Made by a program: the position numbers and the translations under genes. Positions 23,421-35,060 of a stretch of 64,000 nt of DNA are shown piece after piece. Positions within the stretch are counted from its first letter, which is position 1. Each line of letters starts with the position of its first letter. The notes under the pieces were generated by a model. The model was not told where the DNA came from, did no database searches, and worked only from the letters and a program-made list of their open reading frames with translations. The stretch spans positions 441,439-505,438 of the forward strand of contig VZRN01004413.1 in assembly GCA_013397935.1 (NCBI GenBank), read 5' to 3'. This DNA comes from Dasyornis broadbenti (taxonomy: Eukaryota; Chordata; Aves; Passeriformes; Dasyornithidae).

Positions 23421-26400
23421 AGTCACCTAAAAGTTAGGTGTTTACCTAAACTGCTTTCCCAGGTTTTCTTATAGTTATGGCAGCAAGAAAACAACTCACC
23501 CAATCCCAAAGGCAGATGTTGAAATTAGGTATGTTGATTCATCCTCTAGAGGTCCTGCTCTCCTTTGCTGAAGAGGTAACCTAGGTGAGTAGCTTAAATG
23601 GGACACTTGATTTTTCCGCGGCCAAAATTAGTTGAAATTAATCCTAACCCACATCATTGATCACAATGTAAGTGCAGAGCTAAGCTTTTCCATAAAAGTT
23701 TGCTTGAATGTTCCAGAGCAAGCAGTTTTTCATGGACCAGGCAGACCCTGCTTTTGGAAGTGCTTGAACACCTAGCAGACACTGGAAACAATTATAGTTA
23801 AGGACCTAAATACCTTAAAAGATGGGCCCACATGTCTTATTGAATGCTTCTGTTCCCTGAATGGATGAGTTCAATTCACTGAATCGGGCTTCGGGGACAG
23901 ATCATCACCACTGGTGACTGCTCTTGTGTTTCACTTCCTCTGTCAAACTCCTTGGGTTAAGCATTGGCAGAAAACGAATGGGAAAGGGTTATGATGGATA
24001 CAGCTATAATGGCACAAATTTGTTTCTCAGCAGAGAAGGAAAAGCCAAGCTTTTTAACAATTGAAATGTTGAGCTAGGGTTCTGCGTTCGGCCTGGCTTT
24101 CAGAAGTGAGGAGCAGTCTCTATATCAAATGGATACCTGCAAGAGACTACTCCGTAATTTTGAAAAACTAAAAATTAGACTATCCAATTCAGGAGCCAAT
24201 TGTACCTCCCTTACAGGACTCACGGATCCATAAAAGATGCTGCAACCATCTTAATGTGCCCTGGAGAACCTACCTTGTGCATTGGTGGCAGAGGAGCCTT
24301 GGGGTCACACTGAGCACCTGCAGCAGAGGAATTTCCTCACCTTTAGGGTGACACTTTCAAACCATCCCCATTTTTAACTTTATCAGAGTGGGAGAGCTGT
24401 GCCTGCTCTCAGGAGTTACATGGCCAAGGCACACTCATCCTGCTTTAAAAATAGGAGGGCAGCTCCCATGACTGAATTTGGAGATATTTCTGTGAACCCT
24501 GCAAAGCTCAGCATCTTTCAGAAAGGCGGGGTAAGGCTTTAACAATAAGATTGGAGACACATTTTTAATCCCAGCTCTGTTTCTGCTCTGGCAGTATCAC
24601 CAGGAGAGACTGATTTACCTCTCTACCTTGGCTTTACAAGCCCCAAATGCAGCCTTTTCCCAAGGCTACCAAAAAGATCTCTTTCTTGTATCAAAGCTTT
24701 GTGAAGAGCAGAGCAAGGATCCATCCCTTCCAGTGACATTCTGCAGTTCCTTCTCTGACGGGATTCACAGGGGGTTGCTGAGGCAGTTGGAGATGATGCT
24801 GTTTATAGGTTCTGCTAATATTTTGCTAAGACGCCGTGAGCTGAACAAACAGAATCCTTTCTGGGTGTCTGTGGGGTTTGCTGGGGCTGGCAGCTGCCCT
24901 GCCATCGCCGGCTTTTCCGGTGGTGAAACTCTTTCGTGCTGCCGCAGCCCAGCGGGACCCATTTGGACCAGGTACAGGGAAGTGCAGCAGTGTCTGTTTG
25001 ACACCACGTGAGGGAATGTGAGTTGTCAATTTGTTGACAGTGTCATGTTGCCGCTACCAGCTTTCCCTGCATTATTTGGAAAGAGCTCAAGTCAGTCTAT
25101 TTCCCAGGCTGAGCTTCCTCACGTTACAGCTCAGCACGCCCAGAAAAGAGATGCAACCAGAGCAGAGTTTGCTTTTTAACAGAAGGAGAAGCTGTTTCTT
25201 TTAAAAATACTGTCACTCTTGTTAGGGCTGGGAAGACTGAGGGAAACTTAACCTAGGAGTGAATATCCCTCAGACCCTGCTGTTCCCTCTTCCCACACCA
25301 GCACTGGGCTCAGTAAGCTCAGGAGAAGTCAAGGAGATCTTCATCTTTAGATAATTTTCAACTTGCTCCTGCAATCAGGAAACCACAAAGGTGTGAGGCT
25401 GGGATAATTTCCTGTCCCAGATGATGAATTCCACTCAAGCTGGGAGTATTCACTCTCAACTATCTCCTGTGAGCTACAGCACCTATCTGGCTGGCAAACC
25501 TGCAGTTAGGTGCAGGATTTTGAAGCACCTATGTCTGTACTCACACTTGCACAAATACGCATGGATGTACTTGCAGGTGCTTCTGGAGGAAAATTGAATC
25601 CAGACATGGAGCTGACAAACGGATTTACGTGCTATGTACAAAACCCCACCCTCCCCCTGTGATTCTTCCAAGCCGAGGGCTGTTGTCTGGAACAGCTCCA
25701 AAAGCCACTTTGGGAGAGGAAAATCAGGGCTGGGAGGTGGGCAGGGATGGCAGGAGCCAGGGTCTTCTACTGCCTGTGGTGTTAGGTAACGAAGACTACA
25801 AAATAAAGTGTTTGCAGAGAGAAAATTTCTAGGTGGCAACATAGTCAAGATAATCTCATTCTGCTTTCTGAACTCCAAGACTGATGAAAAAGGTTAAACC
25901 ATTTAGCAGTGGGAACACATTTTTAGGTCCTCCCTGTCAGAAGCACCAGATACTGTGCAGCTCACACAGCCCAAACTGGCCTTGCTACTGGTACAGATTT
26001 CCAGCCTGCAAAGGAGATTCACAGGTCCTGGATAGATGCTGGAGCATGTTTCAGGCCACTGTTACACCCCACACTGCAAACTGCCTGCAGTCGCTGCTCT
26101 GCTCAGGGGCTGGGCACTAGAGCCCTTCCACAATCAGCATCTCCAGCTACGATGGCTTTTACAGCCTGCTAAGTTACTGACTTCAGCTCTCCTCAGACTG
26201 CCAATATGGAATGCACTCCAGATTTCAAATAAAAAGCAAAAAATGTATTATATAATTTAATTCTAAAAAGCTGAGAGATCCTTGGCATCAGTATGTGTTG
26301 GTTTTTTTCATAGCTTTTGCCGTGAGAGGAGAAGAAGGAGGAGAACCACTCCACAAAACTATTTCTCCTGTGTATAACAAGTTGCCATTTCAGGACCAAT

Positions 26401-27689
26401 ATTGCTAACATTCCTTCTGCTGAGTCCCACCAATTTCTCAGTGGCATTGTCAATAGAGTGGGACTTGCACTTACTGGAAGAAAAATGACTGTTCTTGCCC
26501 GGAGATACAAGCTCTACTTGATTATATTCCCATCTCCTTTTTTTTTAATCTTTAAATTACATAGGAAAAAAAAAAAAATCAGAGAAATCTAAGCAATCAA
26601 AAATGAGATGGCTGCTGTTGGTAACTACAATAGCCAAAACCCTCTGCTTCAGCCACCACCAGAGACAGCCTCTGGATTGATGCACGTGCAGGTCAAAAGT
26701 GACAAAAGCAGACGGATGGCATGGCACCAGTTACAGAGTGGGTACCCAGGTTTCTGTGGAGTTACAAGGTGTCTCTAAAGCCTCTGCATTTGTTAAAGAA
26801 TTAAATGGCAAACGTGCTGCTGATGGGAATTGCCCCAGAGCCTCCTGCTCACCACCCTGGGAATGCAGTGAACACGGCTCACTTAAAACCCCTTTTAAGC
26901 CAGAGTCCCCTTTCCACAGATACGCATCAAGCTGATGGGGCACATTTGTAAGAAACTGCTTTACACCTTGAAGACTGAAAGAATAAATCTCTTTAATAAG
27001 CTCTTAGGTTTTCCTAGTGATGTAGATTGAAGTAATATTATAGAAATGTGTATGGTTGTCAGTAATTTTACAGGAACGAATAGAAAATGCCACAAGGACT
27101 CATTTTTGAAATGGGAACATTTTGTGTGATTTTTTTTTTTTGGTGTCAAAAGATTCTTGCAAGGACAAAGAGGCTGCATTTCTATCACACCAATCTGTGC
27201 AATAATTGCAGACTTCCCAGGATTTCCTTTAGTATAACCCTGCTAAGCTGCTCTTTGTATCTCATGCATGCACGGGATGTCATAGTGATGGAATTAGCAC
27301 TGAAGCAATCAGTTATAAGAACTATATTTATAGAGCTGGGGAAGAATACTGGTTTTTGTGAGCTAAAATCCCCAAAATGCAGACTGGCCCCTCAAAAGAG
27401 TCACTTTAAACTTGAAAAACTGGGAAAGGACTTTATAAAATAAATAAATTGAGTGTTTATGCGAAAGGTACTGCAACTATATCTGGGGCAAAATTCCCAT
27501 TTATTGGTAGCAAAAAACCCTGGGCTGTTTATCATGTCAGCATGACTGCAAATAAAACAGACATAATCATTGTCTCTTTTTAAGAGCAGTGTTTTTTGGA
27601 GATGCAGTAGCAGCAGGAGTGCCTGGCTTGACTAATGCTGTGGGTATCTGCCCCTGGGGAGTGCAGATGCCAGGAAATAGCTTTGGAGG
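23421..27689. other. Non-coding, no gene recognised
   Basis: Mixed sequence. Frames of 127 (24628-25011, plus) and 131 codons (25483-25878, minus) lack splice signals and recognisable motifs. A-run near 26562-26578. Confidence 0.5.
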
Positions 27690-27895
27690 GTTGTGACTAG
27701 TAATGATCACACTGGATATTTTAGGCACATTAGTGGGCACTGCTCAGTGTAATTCTGGATTAACTCATTTACTTACCATTAGTATAAATTGGAGCATCAG
27801 TGGAATTTATGTCCCTGTGTTAAATATAATGACACTCAGCCTAAAGTTGGTTGGAAATATGACTGCTAATAAATACAAACAGACCTGTTAGGCGG
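27690..27895. promoter_or_regulatory. Candidate conserved non-coding element (motif-based)
   Basis: It contains TAGTAATGATCAC near 27700, GCACATTAGTGGG near 27724, GGATTAACTCATTTAC near 27757, ACCATTAG near 27776, and GCTAATAAATAC near 27864. A 62-codon open frame covers it (27703-27891), but its peptide is low in charged residues and lacks splice or start context, so I read the region as non-coding. Confidence 0.3.
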
Positions 27896-28739
27896 CCTGA
27901 GCACAGTGCAGAAAACTGTCCCTGCAAGTAGCACATCTCACAGGCTCAGAGGGAGCCACTGAAGCAGTGCTGACAGCTCTGTGTATCCCTTTTCTTATGC
28001 AAAACTAACCTGGAAACTTGACCTGTCTTCTTCAAATGGAACATCTTGTGGGAAATCAAAGCAGAATTTGGCCCTCAGACCTCTCTAGTTCCTATGGCAT
28101 AATATACATAGAGGCAACATCCCCTGAAATAAATCAAAGCACTTTTGCCAATAGTGAATTTTTGAAAGTATTTATAAAATCTGACTAACTTAAGCTCTTT
28201 TCTCAATACTACATAAACAATAACAGCTTCTATAGCATGCAAAATCAAGCTTCTCAGCTGAATACTTTTACAGGAAGTAAAAATTTCTTCAGAGACCTGT
28301 CCCAGTGCCCACTGTCAGACAGAAGAAGCAACTACTGAAGACCTTTCTTGTTGCCCTGATTTTCCCTTGTAGAACTTTACCGTTGGTCAGATTGGGCTGA
28401 CATCGGCCAGAGGGTTTGAAAGCCATCAGGGGAGAAGAGATTTGGTAGAGAGCACAGCCACCTGAGCCTCATTTCATTAGGAAACCAGGTTAAAAATCTG
28501 CTGATGGAGGCTGGGACAAAAGTAGGCGCAGTGTCAGGATCTGTAGCGTTGAGATTTTGATATGCAGTAGGTGTCTGTCCAGTGTAGTTTGAACAAACGA
28601 TCACTGTTCCACTCCATTAAGTCCTCATTAGAGCAGCATACTGCACCTTAAAAGTATCTTAACCTTAAATTATCAGTATCCAAGCAAAAGAAAGAAAAAA
28701 TAGCACACCAGTACGTAGTCAGAAAGATCCAGCACATGT
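27896..28739. other. Non-coding, no gene recognised
   Basis: One 75-codon minus frame (28377-28604) is unrecognised. Confidence 0.55.
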
Positions 28740-29340
28740 CAATTAAGACGACAGCCAGCATGTTTTAAGCCACGGGTTCTCAGAAGAACATCAATGTGTA
28801 CCAGGATGCTGGAGCTTTAATAATTCACCATTTCCTTATTGAGGTCTGATGATGCTAAAATAAGGTGTTGAAGCTTGATTAGTAGTAGGAACATAGCAGC
28901 TTAACCTCTAACATTTAGCCTTCTCCTCTGGATCGAATTACTGATCTTTATCTTGTTGAGCTGTGCAAGCAGTTGGCTTGGGAACATTACACCTTTCTAA
29001 AAGCTGTCAATCTTTGTCAGTGTCTTTGCACAATGGATTGGAAGAGCTATTTTTAAAGGACTATGTCACCTTTTTGTAGGGATGGGGTTTTTATAGTATA
29101 TCAAGTTTTTTTTAAATACACATTGCCACATGCTCAATATCACCTATAGGCCTGACTAAGAATAACTTGTATTAATTTCATTATGATTCCTAGTGAATGG
29201 GTGTGAAGAGATGCAGAGTCATCAGAGGGAGGGAGAAGAAATTGCAATTTAAATTATTCATTAACGTGCTGATTTTTTGCTTTCATTTTAATTTAATTTT
29301 TTGTCAAGGGGTCTATTTATTTTTTCATGTACAATGGATT
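28740..29340. promoter_or_regulatory. Candidate conserved non-coding block (motif-based)
   Basis: About 600 bases of complex sequence without repeats or substantial ORFs. Motifs include CTTTAATAATTCACC near 28814, GCTTGATTAGTAG near 28872, GAATTACTGATC near 28935, TATTAATTTCATTATG near 29170, and TTAAATTATTCATTAACG near 29250. It ends in an AT-rich stretch. It could hold more than one element. Confidence 0.35.
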
Positions 29341-32300
29341 TCTCCAACACTGGATTGAGATATTTCCCTAGCACTCTATCATTAATACAGTTCTTACCTG
29401 AGAGTAAAACAAAGTAGTGCAAATATGAAACAGGGAAAAAATTATTAAGATTTGCTTAAGTTTTCTACAGAAATACTGAAAGACAATATTATTAGAGAAA
29501 TACCTATGCGAAGGATGCAAAGGTATTTCTTGCCTTTACAAACCTGATCCCTGCATTTTTGTAAGGATGAAAAATGCTTCACTAGGAGGGTTTTTCCAGC
29601 ACATGCAGAAATCCATGTATAGACTTCTTGCTAGACATGAAAGAGCACCACTTTGTCCTTTTAAATCAGTTTACAATAAACAATAATATGTACAACGCAC
29701 ACCAGATCCTCCATAAACATCACCCTCTAGGACAAGGGATGGAGACAGACCCTGTTTGTGCACTCTCCTCACAGGGGATGGTGGAAGAGATGTGGTCAAT
29801 CACACAGGAACTATTGCTGCTGTTTCCCTCCGTGCTGTGGTCTCTCAATGTCACATCTACAAAGTTCCTCAGGGGCACAATCCATTGGTATTTCTCCTAT
29901 CAAATTCATTTTTCCTGAACTGTTAGGCCCTTTACAGAGTGGCAAACAAGACTGTAGGTGTTTGTAGCTGCAGCAACGCTGGAGAAGTACAAACTGCTTT
30001 CAAATCAACTTTGAAGTACAGGAGCTACTTCACTCCTACTCAGAAGTGAAACCAGTTACAATTTCATCCAAAATACAGTAAATTAATCTATGAAAAAAGT
30101 GGAGGATTTGTCTCTAAGTTAAACATTCTTACTCCAAGTTTACATCATACAGAATTTGGCCCAGGAAGTTAATTTGAAAATATGTATTTATTCCCATCTG
30201 TTTCTGCTGCTGCTGTTAATATATATACTTGCCATGAAAAGTGCTTTAAAACTCAATAAACCATCATACTAAAACAGGATAAAATGTTTTTATAGTAACA
30301 ATATCTCTCACTACTATGGGACCTTTCATGCTGAAGTACCCTAAAGCTCTTTATAAATGTAGCAAACTGATATTCACATGCTCCATCTACAGAGATCATT
30401 TCACCCACACTGAACGGCAGGGACATGCAATAGCTTTTTTCACAGCTGGTAGCACCTTAAGGTAGCTGCCAAAACAAATCACAGGTTACACAGGTACAAG
30501 AGTGTTTCAGTTTGTGGAAAACATTAACTTTTCTGTTGTATAAAGATGCTCATTCTTTTAGCAGTTTATAAAGCTCAAATTGTATAATTGCAATCATTTG
30601 GCTCCATATAAATTCTTGAAATACGTTTCCTTATTCCAAAAATAGACAACGCTTCCTGTTCTTGTCAAACATCAGTGCACTGTCATGGAAAAGGACACTA
30701 AAGGAAGTGGATGAAATCCTGGTATGCCTCATATGCAGTCAGTTACCTAAAGTATGGTGTCTCCAGGACTGCCTACACCCCAGAAATGTGCTGTGACACC
30801 TTTTTGCCCTGGTAAACAAGCAGTGAAGACCAATCAGAGCTGCTGAAGCCAAAATTAAGGTGTTTTGTTTTAACGCTGTGCCCCTGTTGAGCATCCCATC
30901 TCCCTCCCAAGCCAGAGCACTCCCTGCACAGAGCTGCCTGCACTGCTCTCAGTCTGCTCCCGCTCCTATCAAATTATTCCCTTATTAATGGTTTGCCATG
31001 GGTGTTCCTTGACAGGGACACAGTCACAATAAACTACAACTAAATGGAAATATGGACCTGTAACCACATCAGGGCAGTGCCAGTAGGGAACGCTCATGTC
31101 CATGACCCCCCACACTCCTCCCTGCTGCCAGAGACCTCAGGCTGTTGCAGCTTCCCCACCTTTATTCCACGGCAGAGGCAAACAGCCTGGAGGGTGGTGT
31201 AGTTAGCTGCAGGCCTGCTCGCTCCTGCCAGGCCAGTGAAGCACAGAGTGGAGCCTGAATCAGAGCTCCACCGAGCACCCAATTTCCCCAATGTGCCATC
31301 GCTAAGGGAGCACTGGTGCTAAATAACTCTGGCTGCCTCACTGTGAAAATGAAGGTCACGATGGCCCTGTGCTTCATCTGTGGTGTGATGATCTCCTGGT
31401 TCAACAGCTGATCAAATGCTATGGGAACGGGGTTTCAAAGCTTCTCATAGCTGCCTTTGTGTGTTTGAGGGTTTATCTCATGCTTTGTTGCTTTTCAGTG
31501 CAACACTGATAAAGGAGGATTTTTTAACTGGATCTCTTCCCAAGGGATCTGAGCAGGCAGAAACTGTCCTACCTTCAGACTAGTTTTCTTGTGCAAGGAT
31601 GACAGGCACATTTACAGGAGTGCCAGGCAGCTGAAGTTCTCTCAGCTCAGAAACCCCAAAAGCGCCCTCAGAAAACTCACAGTTGGTTTCTTTTTTTTTT
31701 TTTTTCTTTTCCCCTGAGAACCTGAATGGCAGAACTTCTCTTGAGCTTTTGACTGTAATGGGAAAAGGGAATAAGAATCCTCAAAGAAGACTGGAAATCT
31801 CAGCATAAACTAGAATCCTGGTATGTGACTCCCAATCACCCATCATTATTCCTCAGGGATTAACAATATCTTGTGATAGCATTTATAATAAATAAAAAAA
31901 CTATGTGCTGCATGGAGTACCTGCATACCAAGGGATGTCTCCAATTCATTCAAAACAGTTTATCATCTTTTTGTCCTGTTTCTCTCCTGTTCTGCAAGGA
32001 GCAGCCCTGGCTCAGGTACCTGGGCACCATCAGCTGCATCCAATGTTTACAACAGTCCTGACCTGGCATGCCCTATTTGTCTTTGCTGTATGAAATCCCA
32101 AAGAGGAACACGATCACTGCACTGTGTAGCAGAGATGGCTCATTCTCATTTAATGATGTGGCTTCTTTTAAATATAGAAGTATCAATGGAGACAAAAAAA
32201 GGTCCCAGAGAAAGAATTTCTGCTTGCTTTGTTGTTCTCCTGAAAGACACAGTGCTGTGATATCATGGCATTGACTGCCAAGATGACTACTAGATTGACT

Positions 32301-32639
32301 AGTAAATATGTATTTTAGTGGAGCTCAGCACAACAATATCCCCTGCAATGTAAGTCATTCCATTAGGAAGACAGAGGTACTCGAGAATGTTATATCATCT
32401 TTATTCCTTCTGGAAGGGCTTCACTACCATTACTATAAAAAAAGTGCTTCAGAGATTGTAAATACATTTAAGTAACTCTGACAAAACAATAGGATCTGAC
32501 TAAAATGTGGGGTTTTTATCTCATCTGTCAGTCTGATATGGGATAAAAGCCACAGCACTATGACAGGCTCAAAAGCATCTCTCTCTGATAATTTTTTTCC
32601 CCTCTGCTACAATGATTTTTCTACTTACAGTGTATGCTG
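29341..32639. other. Non-coding, no gene recognised
   Basis: AT-rich to moderate. A poly-T run lies at 31690-31704. Frames stay below 100 codons and are unrecognised. Confidence 0.55.
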
Positions 32640-32745
32640 CACCATCCAAACCATACTTCTGCTTCTTTTTAATTAGTGAAATATTAATTACGGCAGCTGA
32701 TTCTGCTTCTTCCATTAATTTAGTGTGTCTGAAGTATTCCTGAAC
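32640..32745. promoter_or_regulatory. Candidate homeodomain-site cluster
   Basis: Within about 80 bases it shows TTTTTAATTAGTG, ATATTAATTACGGC, GCTGATTCTGC and CCATTAATTTAG, four homeodomain-type cores in short succession. AT-rich chance clustering is the main alternative. Confidence 0.3.
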
Positions 32746-33648
32746 CCAAATGATCAGAGTATGGGCCAGGGTCCATACCTCCCTCCCTTTAAAAAAAAAA
32801 CCCCAAAAACCCAGATTACAATACTATGAGAAGTTTTTAAATTAAATAATAGAAAAAAACCATAACACCCCAAAACGCCCCCACCAAATAACCCAAAAAC
32901 CAACCAACACCAAAAAAGTTGTCTTTTTATTTGCCTGTTTCTAAGCTTCACTGTGCCCCTGGGTTTTATCATAACGTATTTCTCTCAAAACACAAAACCC
33001 AGGCAACTTCAGTTCTTTTGGAAACGAGTCTCAGCTTTAGACACTGGATAGAAGAAAAGCAAAATTCACAGCAAATAGGTTCAAAATTTTCTGAAAATGA
33101 CTGAACTTTCCTGGGATATGTGGTAGTGAGACTCACTGGCCAGCATAAAACCATGACTGAGCTGAAAGTAGTCAGAGGAACATGGCCGTTGCTGGCTGTT
33201 GATTCCCTACAGGGTGCACACCAAATCAACAATTAATATTCTCAATATTATTGAAAGCATCTATTACTTCTAGCACTGGGAGCAGAGGTGTGCAGGCAGG
33301 GCAGAGATATACATGCAAATACACATTTTTACCTCACCTTCATTTCAGGACTTAAGTGAGTTTAGCTATGATGTTTCATTAAGAGAATAGCAATATAAAT
33401 TTAAATCAATTTAATCTTAGTTAAATATAAAACTTTCTCACCACAGTGAAAGACAAGTGGTTTCTCCTTCCTCTGATCCCTTCACTGGCCATGGAAGTGC
33501 ACCTTATCTTTAGGATGGAGTGCATTTGGATACCACAAATGCATTTAAGAACTCTGTAAAAGACTGGTACAAAGAGCTGAGGCGTCTTAAGCAAATAATA
33601 ATAAAATGGAAAGGAAAAAAACCCAAACTTTATCTTTATTTCAAGAAC
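32746..33648. other. Non-coding flank of the possible exon
   Basis: It includes a C/A-rich strand at 32795-32915 (AACCCCAAAAACCC and similar). A plus-strand fragment after an AG at about 33000 reads as a short polar peptide up to a stop at 33104. It was too short and weak to call as an exon. Confidence 0.5.
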
Positions 33649-33894
33649 CTGCTTTGGTGGGATCTCATTCAGCACAGAATTCATGCAATATCCAGGTCCC
33701 AGTGAAGTAACGAGAGCTTTCATTCTCAAGTCTTCAAGCACATGCTTTGCTGAGTCAATGTTCATGCTATTAATACCATGGCATTGACAGTGACCTGTCA
33801 CCAGAACAATCCCAATTTTTTCCCTTATGTGAGACAGTACCAGAGAGTTCCTCACAGCAGCTGAGCTATCCTCATCATCTACAGCAAATGTTAC
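33649..33894 (-). CDS. Possible internal coding exon, family not recognised
   Basis: Read on the minus strand, this block is open for exactly 82 codons (246 bases, phase 0 at both ends). It is preceded by TTACAG, an AG acceptor-like end, with an in-frame TAA six codons upstream. It ends at AAGCAG followed by GTTCTT, a weak donor. The peptide begins VTFAVDDEDSSAAVRNS, has a hydrophobic strand running into GIVLVTGHCQCHGI (about residues 31-44), then a charged helix-like part (MNIDSAKHVLEDLRMKAL) and ends near NEIPPKQ. Past the putative donor the frame stays open but becomes rich in F and Y, as expected of intron sequence. The composition is protein-like rather than random, which is the main support. 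I do not recognise the family and see no convincing neighbouring exons. Alternatives are an exon of a gene with very long introns, a relic retrocopy, or a chance open frame. Confidence 0.35.
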
Positions 33895-34844
33895 CTGTAA
33901 CGTATTATTTACAAGATGAGATTAAACAAGCAGGCCTCAATATTTGTCCTTGTCAGCAGCATTTGTGGCATTTCTAGTGGTCAGGACACTCATTTTTTTC
34001 ACCTCCTCCGAGTAGTAAATACTGAAAATATTTGGCCAGTACTTTAATATATGTATCAGAAAAAGATCCCTATTTATTCTCTCAGAGGAATAAGTGCAGC
34101 CACAATTTCACCCTTTCTGTGTGTCCAATCCAAGTTTACAGGTTTAAATCAACCTTATAAAAGACTGAAAATATATTATTTTCAGTCCCTTGAACATTAT
34201 TAACAGCCAGTTAGTTAATTTATCTATATCTATATGGAAATGTCTTAGGATTCATCAGGAGTAATACATCCTACATTTCTGATTAGTGGAAAGGAGAAAT
34301 ACTGTACCAATCACCTAGTTAATTCACTGAGGTGCTTTATTATACGTGCAGATATTTGGTGTCCCATAATGAACACAATAAAGGATGAAGGACTGGTAAA
34401 GCTTTCAGCTCACAATACCTATAAAACCTAAGTGTTCGCAAGGTGTTATATACAGATTAATTTATAGATCCTTATTAACATGCTGTGGGCTCTCCTTTGT
34501 GTGGCTACAACTTCTCAGCCACGGAAGATAAATTTGGCCATATAATATCTGAGTGATATGGGGTGGGTGACTCCCAGATAGAAACCCTGTGTGGGGCAGA
34601 CTCATGGCCATGAACAAGAGAGACTCTGCAGGTGTGGATTTCACATAATAAAGAAAGCAGCCCTCTTGTTAATAGAAACATAGGATCTGGACTGAACATA
34701 TCCTTGAGGGCCACAGACACACACCACAGTCCAGTGCTTTTGGCTTTAGAAGCAGGTACCAGAGGGCAGATCAAAGGCTGGACTTGGAGATAAAAAATGA
34801 GCTATGGTCTTAATTACAGTTTTTCTTTAAGGGGGGAAAAAAGG
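33895..34844. other. Non-coding flank of the possible exon
   Basis: AT-rich. An 89-codon minus frame (34505-34774) is the only sizeable one; it is unrecognised and its splice context is unclear. Confidence 0.5.
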
Positions 34845-35060
34845 AGTTGTTTTATTCTGGTGATGATATTAATCCAACCTAGCAGCTAAATAAATGACTG
34901 ACAAAGACTTTTAAAATAGTAGACGCTAAACTATGAGTCCAAACAAAGGGAACATACCTACAGAACGACTGCTCTGTAGTATAATGTGTATCACTAACCA
35001 TTACATGTGTCTGTTCTGAGACCAGAACTACAAAAGGCCGAATTTTCTTAAAAGCATGTT
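34845..35060. promoter_or_regulatory. Candidate conserved non-coding element (motif-based)
   Basis: Contains GTTTTATTCTGGTGATG, GATATTAATCC near 34866 (TAATCC), GCTAAATAAATGACTGAC near 34885, and CATTACATGTG near 34998. No repeat or ORF is present. Confidence 0.25.

Noticed and set aside
24720..24762. Possible CR1 tail (CCCTTCCAGTGACATTCTGC)
   Set aside because: Only the first few bases match the CR1 end and the octamer repeats are missing.
32995..33104. Plus-strand terminal-exon-like fragment after an AG
   Set aside because: Only about 35 codons, a poor polypyrimidine tract and no recognisable family.
34505..34774. Minus-strand 89-codon frame upstream of the possible exon
   Set aside because: It ends in its own stop and has no convincing acceptor or donor, so it could not be linked to the block at 33.6 kb.
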